In this document: piece by piece, positions 24,631 to 33,070 of the stretch
How positions within the stretch are numbered: position 1 is the stretch's first letter
Layout of the letters: every line of letters begins with the position of its first letter
Source of the DNA: an uncultured Thermoleophilia bacterium
GTDB taxonomy: Bacteria; Actinomycetota; Thermoleophilia; Miltoncostaeales; Miltoncostaeaceae
Length of the DNA stretch: 64,000 bases
Assembly: GCA_938017905.1 (NCBI GenBank)
Contig: CALIKX010000026.1
Span: 28,868-92,867 of the forward strand
Direction: 5' to 3'
Program-made: the position numbers and the translations under genes
The notes under the pieces: model-generated
Seen by the model: the letters and a program-made list of their open reading frames with translations, nothing else
Databases searched by the model: none
Told to the model about the DNA's origin: nothing

Positions 24631-26159
24631 GGCACCACCATCACCTCGGCCATCATGCCGTGGTCCTCGTGCACCAGGACATGGCAGTGGAACACGAACC
24701 GCCCCGTGAAATCGGCGAAGCGCTGGCGGATGGTGATTCGGCTGTTCGGCGGCATGGCGATGGAGTCGGCCCACTCCGGTTGCCCCTTCACCGGCTTTCC
24801 GTTGCGCGCGACCACCTGGTACGGGTCGATGTGGATGTGGAAGTTGTGCCACTCCGGGCTGTTGTTCACCAGCAGCCACTCCTCCACGGTGTTCAGCTTC
24901 GGGCTGAACATGGGCCGCGGCTGGGTGCCCGTGCCGTGGGCGAACAGCTTGCCGTTCACGAAGAACTGGCCCTTCGCCGGGTTCTGTGTGAACACCACGC
25001 GGCGGCGGGCGGCGATGGAGACGCGGTCCCCGCGCAGGTCGTCTGCCTTACCCAGGAACGAGGGCACCGGCCGCCTGCGCATGGCCTGCCCCGCCACGCG
25101 CAGGGTGGCGACCTTCACCGATGGCTGGACCCCGAACGGCGTCGGACGCTGCTGGAAGAACTGCTGGGCCAGGGTGAAGTCACCAGTCTCGGCACCCGCG
25201 CGTACCAGCACCTCGAACCGCTGCCCGGGGGCCAGGAAGATCTCCGACATCCGCTGCGGATGCTGGAGGGTCACCCCGTCGCGGGCCAGCAGGAAGTACT
25301 CGCCGCCAGCCGGCGCGATCTTCAGGAACCGTTCCGTGGAGGCGTTGACCAGCCGCCAGCGCTGCGACTCGCCCGGTCGGATGTCGATGCGTGGCTGCAG
25401 TTGCCCGTTGATGATGATGAGCCGGTCCTTCGGGGGGCGACCCTGGCTGGCCCCGGTGGACGACCCGCGCACCTGCGTGTTCTGGAACACCATGACCCGG
25501 TCGGTCAGGTCGCCGATTCCCGGGATGTCATCCAGGCCGCCGCGCACGATGATGGTGCCCGCCTGCCCGGCGAAGGTCTGCATGTCCACGTAGCGGTGGT
25601 GGTGCGGGTGGTACCAGAACACGCCCGGCGGGTGGTTCTCCGGGATCTTGTACCGGTACTGGTAGTTGGTGCCGGGGCGGATGGTGAGGAACACGTTGTC
25701 CTGCGGGGAATCCGGCGACACATGCAGCCCGTGCACGTGCAGGTTCGTGATCGCACCCTTGGGTTGCACGAACGGACCGATGTCCTGCGTCTGCGGCAGG
25801 TAGCCCTCCGGCAGGCGGTTGCGCAGCAGCACGTTCAGGTCGTCACCGGGACTGATCTTCCAGGTGGGCGCCGCGAACTGGGCCGCGTAGGTCTGGCTCG
25901 ACACCTTGCGCCCCCCCACCAGCACGGTGCGCGTGCGGGGCGTCATCACCACGTCCAGCTCGCCGCCCCGGGACCCCATCACGGGGGGATCGCGCAGGGG
26001 CTCATCGGTGACGAAGTCCACGCACGCCTCGCAGGGCGGCGGCTGCTGGCCGGCCACGACGGCGGCGCCTGCCGCGGTGCCCGCAACCACCGCGCACCCG
26101 CCGATGGTGGCGAGCACCAGCCGCGGCCGACGGCGGAACGTTGAGCGATCAGCAGCCAA
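24627..26159 (-). CDS. Secreted multicopper oxidase
   Basis: This multicopper oxidase of about 510 residues has all four copper-ligand motifs: HVHGLHV, WYHPHHHR, HNFHIHIDP and FHCHVLVHEDHGMM, in two to three cupredoxin domains. It oxidises phenols or metals and reduces oxygen to water outside the membrane. The N-terminus has FRRRPRL and then a long hydrophobic stretch, a Tat-like signal. I favour a TTG at 26159, overlapping the pentapeptide gene by 11 nt with GGGGGTGGG upstream, because it gives a normal-length signal; ATG 26213 or 26237 would add a long N-terminus. The stop shares CTAG with the convergent MASE1-EamA gene. Confidence 0.85.
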   Translation of the reverse strand: MAADRSTFRRRPRLVLATIGGCAVVAGTAAGAAVVAGQQPPPCEACVDFVTDEPLRDPPVMGSRGGELDVVMTPRTRTVLVGGRKVSSQTYAAQFAAPTWKISPGDDLNVLLRNRLPEGYLPQTQDIGPFVQPKGAITNLHVHGLHVSPDSPQDNVFLTIRPGTNYQYRYKIPENHPPGVFWYHPHHHRYVDMQTFAGQAGTIIVRGGLDDIPGIGDLTDRVMVFQNTQVRGSSTGASQGRPPKDRLIIINGQLQPRIDIRPGESQRWRLVNASTERFLKIAPAGGEYFLLARDGVTLQHPQRMSEIFLAPGQRFEVLVRAGAETGDFTLAQQFFQQRPTPFGVQPSVKVATLRVAGQAMRRRPVPSFLGKADDLRGDRVSIAARRRVVFTQNPAKGQFFVNGKLFAHGTGTQPRPMFSPKLNTVEEWLLVNNSPEWHNFHIHIDPYQVVARNGKPVKGQPEWADSIAMPPNSRITIRQRFADFTGRFVFHCHVLVHEDHGMMAEVMVVP

Positions 26160-27021
26160 AGGGACCCACCCCCGGGAGACCGCTGTTGTAGCCGGGCGTC
26201 GCGGGCCGCCCATCGGGGCAGGTGACGGTGCCGCCATCGGGCCCGCCCGCGCCCCCGTTTGCAGAGAAGTCCCAGCTCCAGGTGGAGCCGGTGAGCGCCG
26301 CGCCGGTCATGGGCGTTCCCCTCAGGGTCGTGTTGCCGAGGAACGACGCGTAGATGAGCACCGACCCCGACAGGTCGATGCCGGCCAGGTCGGCGTCCGT
26401 GAACGTCGCGCCCCACATGTTCGCGGTGGGACCGGCGAACCAGCCCTGCACCACGCGCCACCCGGCGGGCACCGCGCGGGGCGTGCCCGTCACGTTCGCA
26501 CCGGCCACGTTGGTGAGGCGGGCTCCGGTGAAGTCCGCGCCATCCACGGTGGTGCGCAGCATCAGCGCGCCACCCAGGTTGGCGCGGGTGAGGTTCGCAT
26601 CCGTCAGGTCGGCACGCGTGAGCATGATGGTGCCATCCATGCGCGCACGCGTGAGGTTGGCGCCCTTCAGGTTCGCGCGCGTCAGCCCCGCGGCAGTCAT
26701 CCGCGCGCCGGCGGCGCGCACGCGCACCATCCGCGCGCCGGAGAGGTTGGCCAACTGCAGGCGGGCGCGGTACAGGTTGGCCCCGGACAGGTTGGCCCGC
26801 TGCAGCGACGAGCCCCGGAAGTCCGCAAAGCGGAGATTGCGCCCGGCCAGATTGATCCGCCGCAGGTCCATGTTCCGGCAGGTGGTGTGACGCGCGGCCG
26901 TGGGGGACGCGACGATGCGGCAGTCGCGCACGTCACTGGCATGCGCAGCTGAGGCCAGCAGGCCGCCCGCCGCGAGGGCGAGGGCGGAAGCACCGATCGT
27001 TGCCGAGCGGAGAACGGCCAC
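26149..27021 (-). CDS. Secreted pentapeptide-repeat protein
   Basis: The 290-residue protein begins with a Sec signal peptide ending near ASAAHA (about residue 28). Tandem A(D/N)LXX pentapeptides follow from about residue 50 to 170 (for example LRFADFRGSSLQRANLSGAN), then a second set near residues 205-245, which build a right-handed quadrilateral beta helix. Cysteines at both ends (RDCRIV, TTCRN, TCPDG, FGC) could form disulfides. It is the first gene before the multicopper oxidase and overlaps it. TAGGCT 6 nt before the GTG indicates a leaderless mRNA. The role is unknown; a partner or scaffold for the oxidase is inference. Confidence 0.85.
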   Translation of the reverse strand: MAVLRSATIGASALALAAGGLLASAAHASDVRDCRIVASPTAARHTTCRNMDLRRINLAGRNLRFADFRGSSLQRANLSGANLYRARLQLANLSGARMVRVRAAGARMTAAGLTRANLKGANLTRARMDGTIMLTRADLTDANLTRANLGGALMLRTTVDGADFTGARLTNVAGANVTGTPRAVPAGWRVVQGWFAGPTANMWGATFTDADLAGIDLSGSVLIYASFLGNTTLRGTPMTGAALTGSTWSWDFSANGGAGGPDGGTVTCPDGRPATPGYNSGLPGVGPFGC

Positions 27022-27042
27022 GCGGTGAGCCTACACCCGGGG

Positions 27043-27693
27043 TCAGTCGAGGATGCTGATCGCGCGCGCGGCGATGATCAGCAGCACGAGCAGCGACAGC
27101 ATGGCCTCGATCGCCATGAGGGCCTTCACGCGGTGGCGCATCGGAAGTGTGTCGGCCGGCGCAAACGACGTGGCGGTGGTGACCGACAGGAACAGGTAGT
27201 CGGGAAAGGTCGGACGCCACGCGACCGGCTCGGGCACCTGGTACTGGCCGAACAGGAAGTCGTGCGGCCCCGGCGGGGACTCGGCGCGATGCCGGGGGCC
27301 TCCCCCATCCACCTCCCAGAACCACAGGGCGAACACGATAACGTTCGTAAACCACACCTGCACCGCCGCCACGATCAGGTACCGGCCCTCGAACCGGTTC
27401 TCCGTGATGATTCCGTACAGCAGCAGCGCGATGGCCGAGGCATTGGCCAGCGTGATGAGGCCCGCAAGCGCGATGCCTAGGTGCCGGCGCCGGTCCGACT
27501 CGGCCACCGGCCGCACCGCCGCGACGATGATCAGCCCCACCAGCAGCGCGGGCACCAGCCAGCGCAGCCAGCCGCCGCCGAGGATGAGGTCTCCGGGCAG
27601 CGTGGCGTAGAGCGCCGCGGCAACCGCCAGAGCGACCAGCGGTGGCCACCGCGGCTCGCGGAAGGCATCGAATTCGCTTTCGATCGGCGCCAC
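27043..27693 (-). CDS. Integral membrane protein with channel-like C-terminus
   Basis: The 216-residue protein has about six membrane segments. The C-terminal third carries TFPDYLFLSVTTATSFAP and then two helices, a pattern resembling the pore region of two-helix ion channels, but the K+ selectivity motif TxGYG is not present. The loop before it (VDGGGPRHRAESPPGPHDF) is soluble. GTG 27693 is chosen because CATCAT lies 6 nt upstream; ATG 27726 would leave almost no space before the divergent typA gene. Function unknown. Confidence 0.6.
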   Translation of the reverse strand: MAPIESEFDAFREPRWPPLVALAVAAALYATLPGDLILGGGWLRWLVPALLVGLIIVAAVRPVAESDRRRHLGIALAGLITLANASAIALLLYGIITENRFEGRYLIVAAVQVWFTNVIVFALWFWEVDGGGPRHRAESPPGPHDFLFGQYQVPEPVAWRPTFPDYLFLSVTTATSFAPADTLPMRHRVKALMAIEAMLSLLVLLIIAARAISILD

Positions 27694-27744
27694 GGCGGGA
27701 TGATGGCACCCGGGCGGGACAGGCATGGGCTATCGTGCGCCGCC

Positions 27745-29580
27745 GTGCCGACCCGGGATGACCTCAGGAACGTCGCCATCGTGGCCCATGTGGACCATGG
27801 GAAGACCACGCTGGTGGACGCCATGCTCTGGCAGAGCGGCGCCTTCCGCGCGAATCAGGACGTGCAGTCACGGGTGATGGACTCGGGCGACCTGGAGCGC
27901 GAGAAGGGCATCACGATCCTTGCCAAGAACACGGCCGTGCGGCGCGGTGACCTCACCATCAACATCATCGACACGCCGGGGCACGCGGACTTCGGCGGCG
28001 AGGTCGAGCGCGGCCTCTACATGGTGGACGGCGTGCTGCTGCTGGTGGACGCCTCCGAGGGTCCCCTTCCCCAGACGCGGTTCGTGCTGCGCAAGGCCCT
28101 TGAGTCCCGCCTCCCCGTGGTGCTGGTGGTCAACAAGATCGACCGCCCGGACGCCCGCGCCACGGAGGTGGTGGACGAGGTCTACGAGCTTTTCCTGGAC
28201 CTGGGCGCGGATGAGTCGCAGATCGACTTCCCCATCGTCTACACCAACGGTAAGGCCGGCACGGCGTCCCTGGATGCCGCGCAGCAGGGCGATGACCTGT
28301 CGGTGCTGTTCGAGGTGCTGCGCGACACCGTCCCGGCCCCCACCTACGAGGACGGCGTGCCGCTGCAGGCGCTGGTCACCAACCTCGCGGCCGATTCCTA
28401 CCTGGGGCGCCTGGCCGTGTGCCGCGTGCACGAGGGCACCATCAGAAAGGGCCAGCAGGTCGCGTGGTGCCGCACCGACGGCACCATCGAGCAGGCGAAG
28501 GTGGCCGAGCTCTTCCTGACGCGCGAACTGGATCGCGTGCCCGTGGACGAGGCCGGACCGGGCGACATCATCGCCGTCGCGGGGATCCCCGAGATCACGA
28601 TCGGCGAGACGCTCGCCGATCCCGACGACCCGCAGCCCCTTCCCGTCATCACCGTGGACGAGCCGAGCCTGGGCCTCACGATCGGCATCAACACCTCCGC
28701 TCTCGCCGGGCGCGAGGGCTCGAAGCTGACGGCGCGGATGCTGAAGGACCGCCTGGACCAGGAGCTGGTGGGCAACGTGTCCCTGCGGGTGCAGCCCACC
28801 GAGCGGCCCGACGCCTGGGAGGTGCAGGGCCGGGGCGAGCTGCAGCTGGCGGTGCTGGTGGAGACCATGCGCCGCGAGGGGTTCGAGCTGACCGTGGGCA
28901 AGCCCGAGGTGCTCATCCGCGACATCGACGGCGTGCGCCACGAGCCCATCGAGCGCGTGACCATCGACGTGCCCGAGGACATGATGGGAGTGGTCACCCA
29001 GCTGCTCGCCCTGCGCAAGGGGCGCATGGAGCAGGTGGTGAACCACGGCACCGGATGGACGCGGCTGGACTACCTGGTGCCCGCGCGCGGGCTGGTGGGG
29101 TTCCGCACCGAGTTCCTCACCGAGACCCGCGGCACGGGGCTGCTGCACTCGGTGTTCGAGGGCTGGGAGCCATGGCACGGGGAGATCCGCACGCGCACCC
29201 GCGGCAGCCTCGTGGCCGATCGCACCGGCGTGGCCACCACGTTCGCGATGTTCGGCCTGCAGGAGCGGGGCGTGATGTTCACCGAGCCGGGGGATGCGGT
29301 GTACGAGGGGATGATCGTCGGCGAGAACGCCCGCGGCGAGGATCTCGACGTGAACATCTGCAAGGAGAAGAAGCTCACCAACATGCGCTCGAGCACCGCC
29401 GACGAACTGGAGCGCCTCGTGCCGCCCCGCCGGATGTCGCTCGAGCAGGCGCTGGAGTGGGTGCGCGACGACGAGTGCGTGGAGGTCACCCCGGAGAGCG
29501 TGCGCATGCGCAAGGCGATCCTGGATTCCACCGGCCGGGTGAAGGCGGCGCGCAGCCGCAAGGCGGCGGCCGGGGCCTGA
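27745..29580 (+). CDS. typA: Ribosome-associated GTPase TypA/BipA
   Basis: The 611-residue translational GTPase has G1 [10 protein letters not shown], the G2 region [10 protein letters not shown]3 [14 protein letters not shown] and G4 NKIDRPDA. The EF-Tu-like domain II, EF-G-like domains III and V, and the BipA-specific C-terminal domain ([22 protein letters not shown]) follow. It binds the ribosome and aids growth or ribosome assembly under stress. TATCGT (27731-27736) lies 8 nt before the GTG start. Confidence 0.96.
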   Translation: MPTRDDLRNVAIVAHVDHGKTTLVDAMLWQSGAFRANQDVQSRVMDSGDLEREKGITILAKNTAVRRGDLTINIIDTPGHADFGGEVERGLYMVDGVLLLVDASEGPLPQTRFVLRKALESRLPVVLVVNKIDRPDARATEVVDEVYELFLDLGADESQIDFPIVYTNGKAGTASLDAAQQGDDLSVLFEVLRDTVPAPTYEDGVPLQALVTNLAADSYLGRLAVCRVHEGTIRKGQQVAWCRTDGTIEQAKVAELFLTRELDRVPVDEAGPGDIIAVAGIPEITIGETLADPDDPQPLPVITVDEPSLGLTIGINTSALAGREGSKLTARMLKDRLDQELVGNVSLRVQPTERPDAWEVQGRGELQLAVLVETMRREGFELTVGKPEVLIRDIDGVRHEPIERVTIDVPEDMMGVVTQLLALRKGRMEQVVNHGTGWTRLDYLVPARGLVGFRTEFLTETRGTGLLHSVFEGWEPWHGEIRTRTRGSLVADRTGVATTFAMFGLQERGVMFTEPGDAVYEGMIVGENARGEDLDVNICKEKKLTNMRSSTADELERLVPPRRMSLEQALEWVRDDECVEVTPESVRMRKAILDSTGRVKAARSRKAAAGA

Positions 29581-29597
29581 CGGCCTAGCATCGACGT

Positions 29598-30554
29598 ATG
29601 CCCGAGGTGCGCATCGATGAGAGCGTCACCCCGGCAGCGCACCGCGCCGGCCTCACGGCCGCGCTGGAGGCGCGCCGGGTGGACAACCGGTTCCACTACG
29701 CGGGCGGCGCAGCCGCCGCCCGGTGGCGCGCCCTCGCTGCCGAGCACTCCCCGTCGCGCGACGATGCGGACGGGCTGATGGCCTACGAGGCAGCCGCACG
29801 AGCCGTTGTGAGCGCCCTGCCCGACGGACCCGTGCACGTGATCGGCGTGGGGTGCGGCGATGGCGTGAAGGAACGACGCCTGCTGGGCGCGCTCGCCGGC
29901 ACCGGACGACGGGGAATCGCCGCGACGCCCGTGGACGTGAGCGTGCCGCTGGTCACGGCGGCCGCGGAGGCCATGCAGGCGGTCCCCGCCGTGGACGCCA
30001 CGCACGCGGTAGCCGTGGACATCACGACGGTGCGCGACCTCTCCCCCCTCCTCGCCCCGCGCCTGCCGGGCACGCGCGTGGTGACACTGTTCGGGGTGCT
30101 GTCCACGCTGGGCGATGGCGCGCTGGCCCCGGCAATGTCGCTGCTGGGCCGCGGGGACATCCTCATGGCGAGTGCCAACCTGCTGCCCCCATCGCCGGAT
30201 GCGCGCGATGTGGTGATGGCCCAGTACGACAACCGGCCCACCCGCGAGTGGCTTGGGACCGTTCTGACGGAGATCGGGGTGGGTGGCGCCGACGACATCC
30301 GGTTCCGCTGGGAGCAGTCGCCTACCGGCGACACGGTGGTGGGCGAGGTGACCCCGCCCGCGCAGGTGATGGCAACGGTCAGCGGCGTCACCGTGGGGCT
30401 GCCGGCGGGAATGCCCATTCGCGTCCTGGAGTCCCATCGGCACTCGGCCGATGGCCTGTCGCGCATGCTGGCAGCAGCCGGCCTGGACGTCCAGGCCACA
30501 TGCGTGTCGCCCAGTGGCGAGGAGGGCGTGGCCGTGGGGGTCAGCCGGGGCTGA
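29598..30554 (+). CDS. EgtD-like SAM-dependent methyltransferase
   Basis: The 318-residue protein has a methyltransferase core with VHVIGVGCGDGVKERRLL and TPVDVSVPLV, which match motif I and the following strand of the EgtD/histidine N-methyltransferase group, preceded by a helical domain (VDNRFHYAGG). The C-terminal segment ESHRHSADGLSRMLAAAG also fits that group. There is no EgtB-like or other ergothioneine gene nearby, so the substrate is open. TAGCAT (29586-29591) lies 6 nt upstream. It converges with and overlaps the DHPS-like gene by 14 bp. Confidence 0.6.
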   Translation: MPEVRIDESVTPAAHRAGLTAALEARRVDNRFHYAGGAAAARWRALAAEHSPSRDDADGLMAYEAAARAVVSALPDGPVHVIGVGCGDGVKERRLLGALAGTGRRGIAATPVDVSVPLVTAAAEAMQAVPAVDATHAVAVDITTVRDLSPLLAPRLPGTRVVTLFGVLSTLGDGALAPAMSLLGRGDILMASANLLPPSPDARDVVMAQYDNRPTREWLGTVLTEIGVGGADDIRFRWEQSPTGDTVVGEVTPPAQVMATVSGVTVGLPAGMPIRVLESHRHSADGLSRMLAAAGLDVQATCVSPSGEEGVAVGVSRG

Positions 30555-31488
30555 TGTCCCCGGGCGCGAGCGCCCCGAGGGTGTCCAGCACGGCGCGCAC
30601 CCGTGGCACCTCATGCGTGCGGAAGAGGCCCGTGCGCCCCATGGCCGCGAGGACCGCGAAGAACGGCTCGGCGCTTCGCACCTCGTCCTCGAAGTAGTCG
30701 AACGCATGCGGCAGGGCGTGGCACACCGGCCAGCCCAGCACGCGCAGACGGAAGGTGTTCAGGAACACCTTCATCTGATGACGCACCCGGGTGGGCCCGT
30801 CCAGCAGGTTGCCGTAGTAGAAGCCCAGCCCCGGGTCGATGACGATGCGCTCCACGCCCTGGGCCACCGCGCGGTCGATGCGCGGACCGAAGTGCTCCAG
30901 CAGTGCGGGCACGGGGTCGTCCCCCAGCACCAGGTCGTGCACCTCGCGCACGTTCGCGCCCTGCACGAAGCACATGATGACGGCCGCGTCATGCTCCGCC
31001 GCGGTCGCGTACATCTCGTCCTCGCGCTCGACCCCCGTGAGGTTCAGCACCGCGGCCCCCGCCCCCAGCGCAACCCGGGCGACGTCCGGTGAGTAGGTCT
31101 CCACCGAGGCCGGGATCCCATCCGCCCGCAGCCCCTCGATGACCGGCAGCACCCCTGCCAGCTGATCGGCGGGCGATACCCGCGCGGCGCCGGCGAGGGT
31201 GGATTCCGCCCCGATGTCCACGATCAGCGCACCCTGCGCGGCGAGCACCCGGCCCCGGCGGATCGCCGCCTCGGGCGACGGCGACACCGACTCCCGATAC
31301 CACGAATCGCGCGACAGGTTGACCACCCCCATCAGCGCGGGCCGCTCGTCGGGATCAAATGGCCGGCCGCCGATGTCGAAGGCACGCACGGGCGCGCGCA
31401 GCGCGTCGGCGTGGGCATCCGCGAGGGCGGCCATCTGTGCGAGCAGCGGTGACGGCGAGGACATGCCCCCAACGGTACCGCGCGTCAT
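30541..31488 (-). CDS. DHPS-like pterin-binding TIM-barrel protein, degenerate
   Basis: The 315-residue protein follows dihydropteroate synthase: LMGVVNLSRDSWYRES (first loop), VDIGAESTLAG, VETYSPDVARVALGAGA, and IDPGLGFYYGN. But the SRK motif near the C-terminus that binds phosphate in true FolP is replaced (LGWPVCHALPHAFDYFED), the DT of strand 4 reads ET, and IND reads LNL. The final helix keeps RTHEVPRVRA. No other folate gene is near, so a related but different reaction is possible. The ATG at 31488 overlaps the MBL-like stop by 4 nt. Confidence 0.68.
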   Translation of the reverse strand: MTRGTVGGMSSPSPLLAQMAALADAHADALRAPVRAFDIGGRPFDPDERPALMGVVNLSRDSWYRESVSPSPEAAIRRGRVLAAQGALIVDIGAESTLAGAARVSPADQLAGVLPVIEGLRADGIPASVETYSPDVARVALGAGAAVLNLTGVEREDEMYATAAEHDAAVIMCFVQGANVREVHDLVLGDDPVPALLEHFGPRIDRAVAQGVERIVIDPGLGFYYGNLLDGPTRVRHQMKVFLNTFRLRVLGWPVCHALPHAFDYFEDEVRSAEPFFAVLAAMGRTGLFRTHEVPRVRAVLDTLGALAPGDISPG

Positions 31489-31991
31489 GCGGCGGGCAGG
31501 GTGACCATCGGGCCCTCGGCGGGAATCACCACGCGGGGCGCGACGGCAAGGAGGGTCGCGGCATCCACGCCCGGCCCCGGCACGATCACCCCGTCGGGGG
31601 ACACGCGCAGCGCGCGGCCGGGCATCAGCGCCCGGTGCCGCGCCGACCACCAGGCGGCCTCATGCCGGGCATCCAGCGGAAGCCGCTGCATGCCCGGCGG
31701 CGGCGGTTCCTCCGGCCCGACGACGCGCCCGCCGGTCAGGTGCACCACCTCCGCGACCTCGTCGGCGTCGGCCGGGTGGGTGCAGAGGATGCTGACCGCG
31801 CCGCCGAGGCGCGCGAGATCGCGCACGATGGCGCGGTGGAACCGGGCGCGATCCACGTCGTCGGTTGGCAGGACCGGATCCACCAGCACCATGTGGTCGC
31901 CGTGCTCGAGGTACGTGGCGGCGCGCGGGGCGCCGCCAGCGCCAGCGACGGCCCACCGCCACAGCCCCTCGTGAATCCTCGTGACCTCCAC
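31485..31991 (-). CDS. MBL-fold-like protein without the metal site
   Basis: The 168-residue protein has the strand pattern of a small metallo-beta-lactamase fold (ATYLEHGDHMVLVDPVLP, SILCTHPADADE, RALRVSPDGVIVPG), but the HxHxDH metal motif reads HPADADE and later ligands are missing, so it is unlikely to bind two zinc ions. The GTG at 31991 is supported by TACCGT 7 nt upstream and avoids overlap with the divergent gene at 32057. It is the first gene of a two-gene transcript with the DHPS-like gene. Confidence 0.6.
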   Translation of the reverse strand: MEVTRIHEGLWRWAVAGAGGAPRAATYLEHGDHMVLVDPVLPTDDVDRARFHRAIVRDLARLGGAVSILCTHPADADEVAEVVHLTGGRVVGPEEPPPPGMQRLPLDARHEAAWWSARHRALMPGRALRVSPDGVIVPGPGVDAATLLAVAPRVVIPAEGPMVTLPAA

Positions 31992-32056
31992 GGGCAGAAC
32001 GGTAGACCGCCGGCTGCAACCCGGGTGACGACCGCGGCCACCGGCAGGATTCACCT

Positions 32057-32620
32057 ATGGCCCGGATGGCGCGCTGGCTCGGCATGGAATTGCTCACGTG
32101 GCTGATCGCAGGCGCGGTCCTGGTGCTGGTGCTCGCCCTGGTCGCGCCGCCGGTGGTTGCCGTGGTGGTGGGCGGGGCGGTCACGGCGGTGCTGGCACTC
32201 GGCAGCTGGTCACGGCGCGGACGCGAGGGTCTGGCCCGCCGCCGCGGCCTCTCCGCCGCCGAGGAAATGACGGGGGAGGAGTTCGAGGACTGGCTGGCCA
32301 TCCTCTTCCGCGCCGCGGGCTGGCGCGTACGCCACACCCGGGCATCCGGTGACTTCGGGGCGGACCTGGTGCTGGGGCACGGGGCGGCGGACGAGGTGGT
32401 GGTGCAGGCGAAGCGGCAGGGCCGACCGGTGGGCGTCGCGGCGGTGCAGCAGGCCGCCGCAGCGCGCCTGCACTACGGCACTGGTGAGGCGATGGTGGTG
32501 ACCAACAGCACCTTCACGCCCGCGGCGGTCGAACTGGCGGCCACCACGGGCGTCACGCTGTGGGACCGCGACGACGTGGCGCGCGAGCTGCTGGGCGGGC
32601 GCCACACCGTTGACGCCTGA
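32057..32620 (+). CDS. Membrane-anchored Mrr-like endonuclease
   Basis: The 187-residue protein has two N-terminal membrane segments (about residues 10-50), a basic linker (SWSRRGREGLARRRG), and an Mrr-type restriction-endonuclease domain. TGEEFEDWLAILFRAAGW is the leading helix, and SGDFGADLVL with VVVQAKRQG gives the D-QxK catalytic site, followed by Q in AAVQQAAAARL. Similar short membrane nucleases occur widely in actinobacteria. Whether it restricts DNA, acts in repair or degrades imported DNA is unknown; no methyltransferase partner is adjacent. Confidence 0.8.
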   Translation: MARMARWLGMELLTWLIAGAVLVLVLALVAPPVVAVVVGGAVTAVLALGSWSRRGREGLARRRGLSAAEEMTGEEFEDWLAILFRAAGWRVRHTRASGDFGADLVLGHGAADEVVVQAKRQGRPVGVAAVQQAAAARLHYGTGEAMVVTNSTFTPAAVELAATTGVTLWDRDDVARELLGGRHTVDA

Positions 32621-32725
32621 GCGACGGAAAGGTTATGGGAGGAAAAACCTTGACAGTTCCCCTTGCTTCGCTGTCCAGCTTCTGGCTTACTGCGACCACC
32701 CGACGGGCAACGCCCAGGAGATGAG

Positions 32726-32935
32726 ATGACCGCGATCACCGATGAGACCACCGTGCCCCAGACGGCCCTCGATCGCCTGCGCGACAGGGCGATCTCGGAC
32801 TACCTCGCGGTATCGCGGAACGTCGGCGTCTACTCGAGCACCGACGACTACCTGGCGGCCGAGGAGCGCGCGTGGGACCGCCTGGAGGCGGCCCTCCAGC
32901 GCGCCCGGCGCGTGGAGGAGTCGGCGCTCGCCTGA
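32726..32935 (+). CDS. Small helical protein (69 aa)
   Basis: I do not recognise this family. The protein appears to be an acidic two-helix protein (TALDRLRDRAISDYLAVSRN, then EERAWDRLEAALQRARRVEE) without membrane segments. AGGAG lies 5 nt before the ATG, so unlike most neighbours it uses a conventional leader. The 32621-32725 spacer contains TTGACA (32650-32655) but no good -10 at 17 bp. A strong terminator follows, so it is a single-gene unit. Confidence 0.6.
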   Translation: MTAITDETTVPQTALDRLRDRAISDYLAVSRNVGVYSSTDDYLAAEERAWDRLEAALQRARRVEESALA

Positions 32936-32962
32936 CCGCGGGACAGGATCCGGATGAACTCC

Positions 32963-32991
32963 CGACAGGGCGGCCACGTGCCGCCCTGTCG
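32963..32991 (+). terminator. Hairpin terminator
   Basis: CGACAGGGCGGC and its perfect 12-bp complement close a 5-nt loop, 28 nt after the small helical gene and before the nad promoter region. Confidence 0.85.
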
Positions 32992-33016
32992 CGTTCCGGG
33001 CGCACACCGACCGCGC

Positions 33017-33070
33017 TTGTGCATCTGTCGGATTGACGTAAAATCATTGGCGATATGACGTCAATCCGAC
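33017..33070 (+). promoter_or_regulatory. nadBAC promoter with 13-bp inverted-repeat operator
   Basis: GTCGGATTGACGT (33027-33039) and its exact inverse complement ACGTCAATCCGAC (33058-33070) lie 18 nt apart. Each arm also contains GTC-N5-GAC, an 11-bp box with its own dyad; the box centres are 33 bp apart, about three helix turns. TTGTGC (33017-33022) and TAAAAT (33039-33044) form a promoter between and over the boxes, and the ATG at 33055 lies inside the repeat. This looks like a control site for NAD synthesis, but it is not a motif I can name. Confidence 0.75.

Noticed and set aside
32650..32678. Sigma-70 promoter with TTGACA before the small helical gene
   Set aside because: The hexamer is perfect, but nothing like a -10 is found at 16-18 bp, so I did not list it as a promoter.
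33033..33038. TTGACG as the -35 box of nadB
   Set aside because: No -10 lies 16-18 bp downstream. It is part of the inverted-repeat arm, and the TTGTGC/TAAAAT pair fits better.
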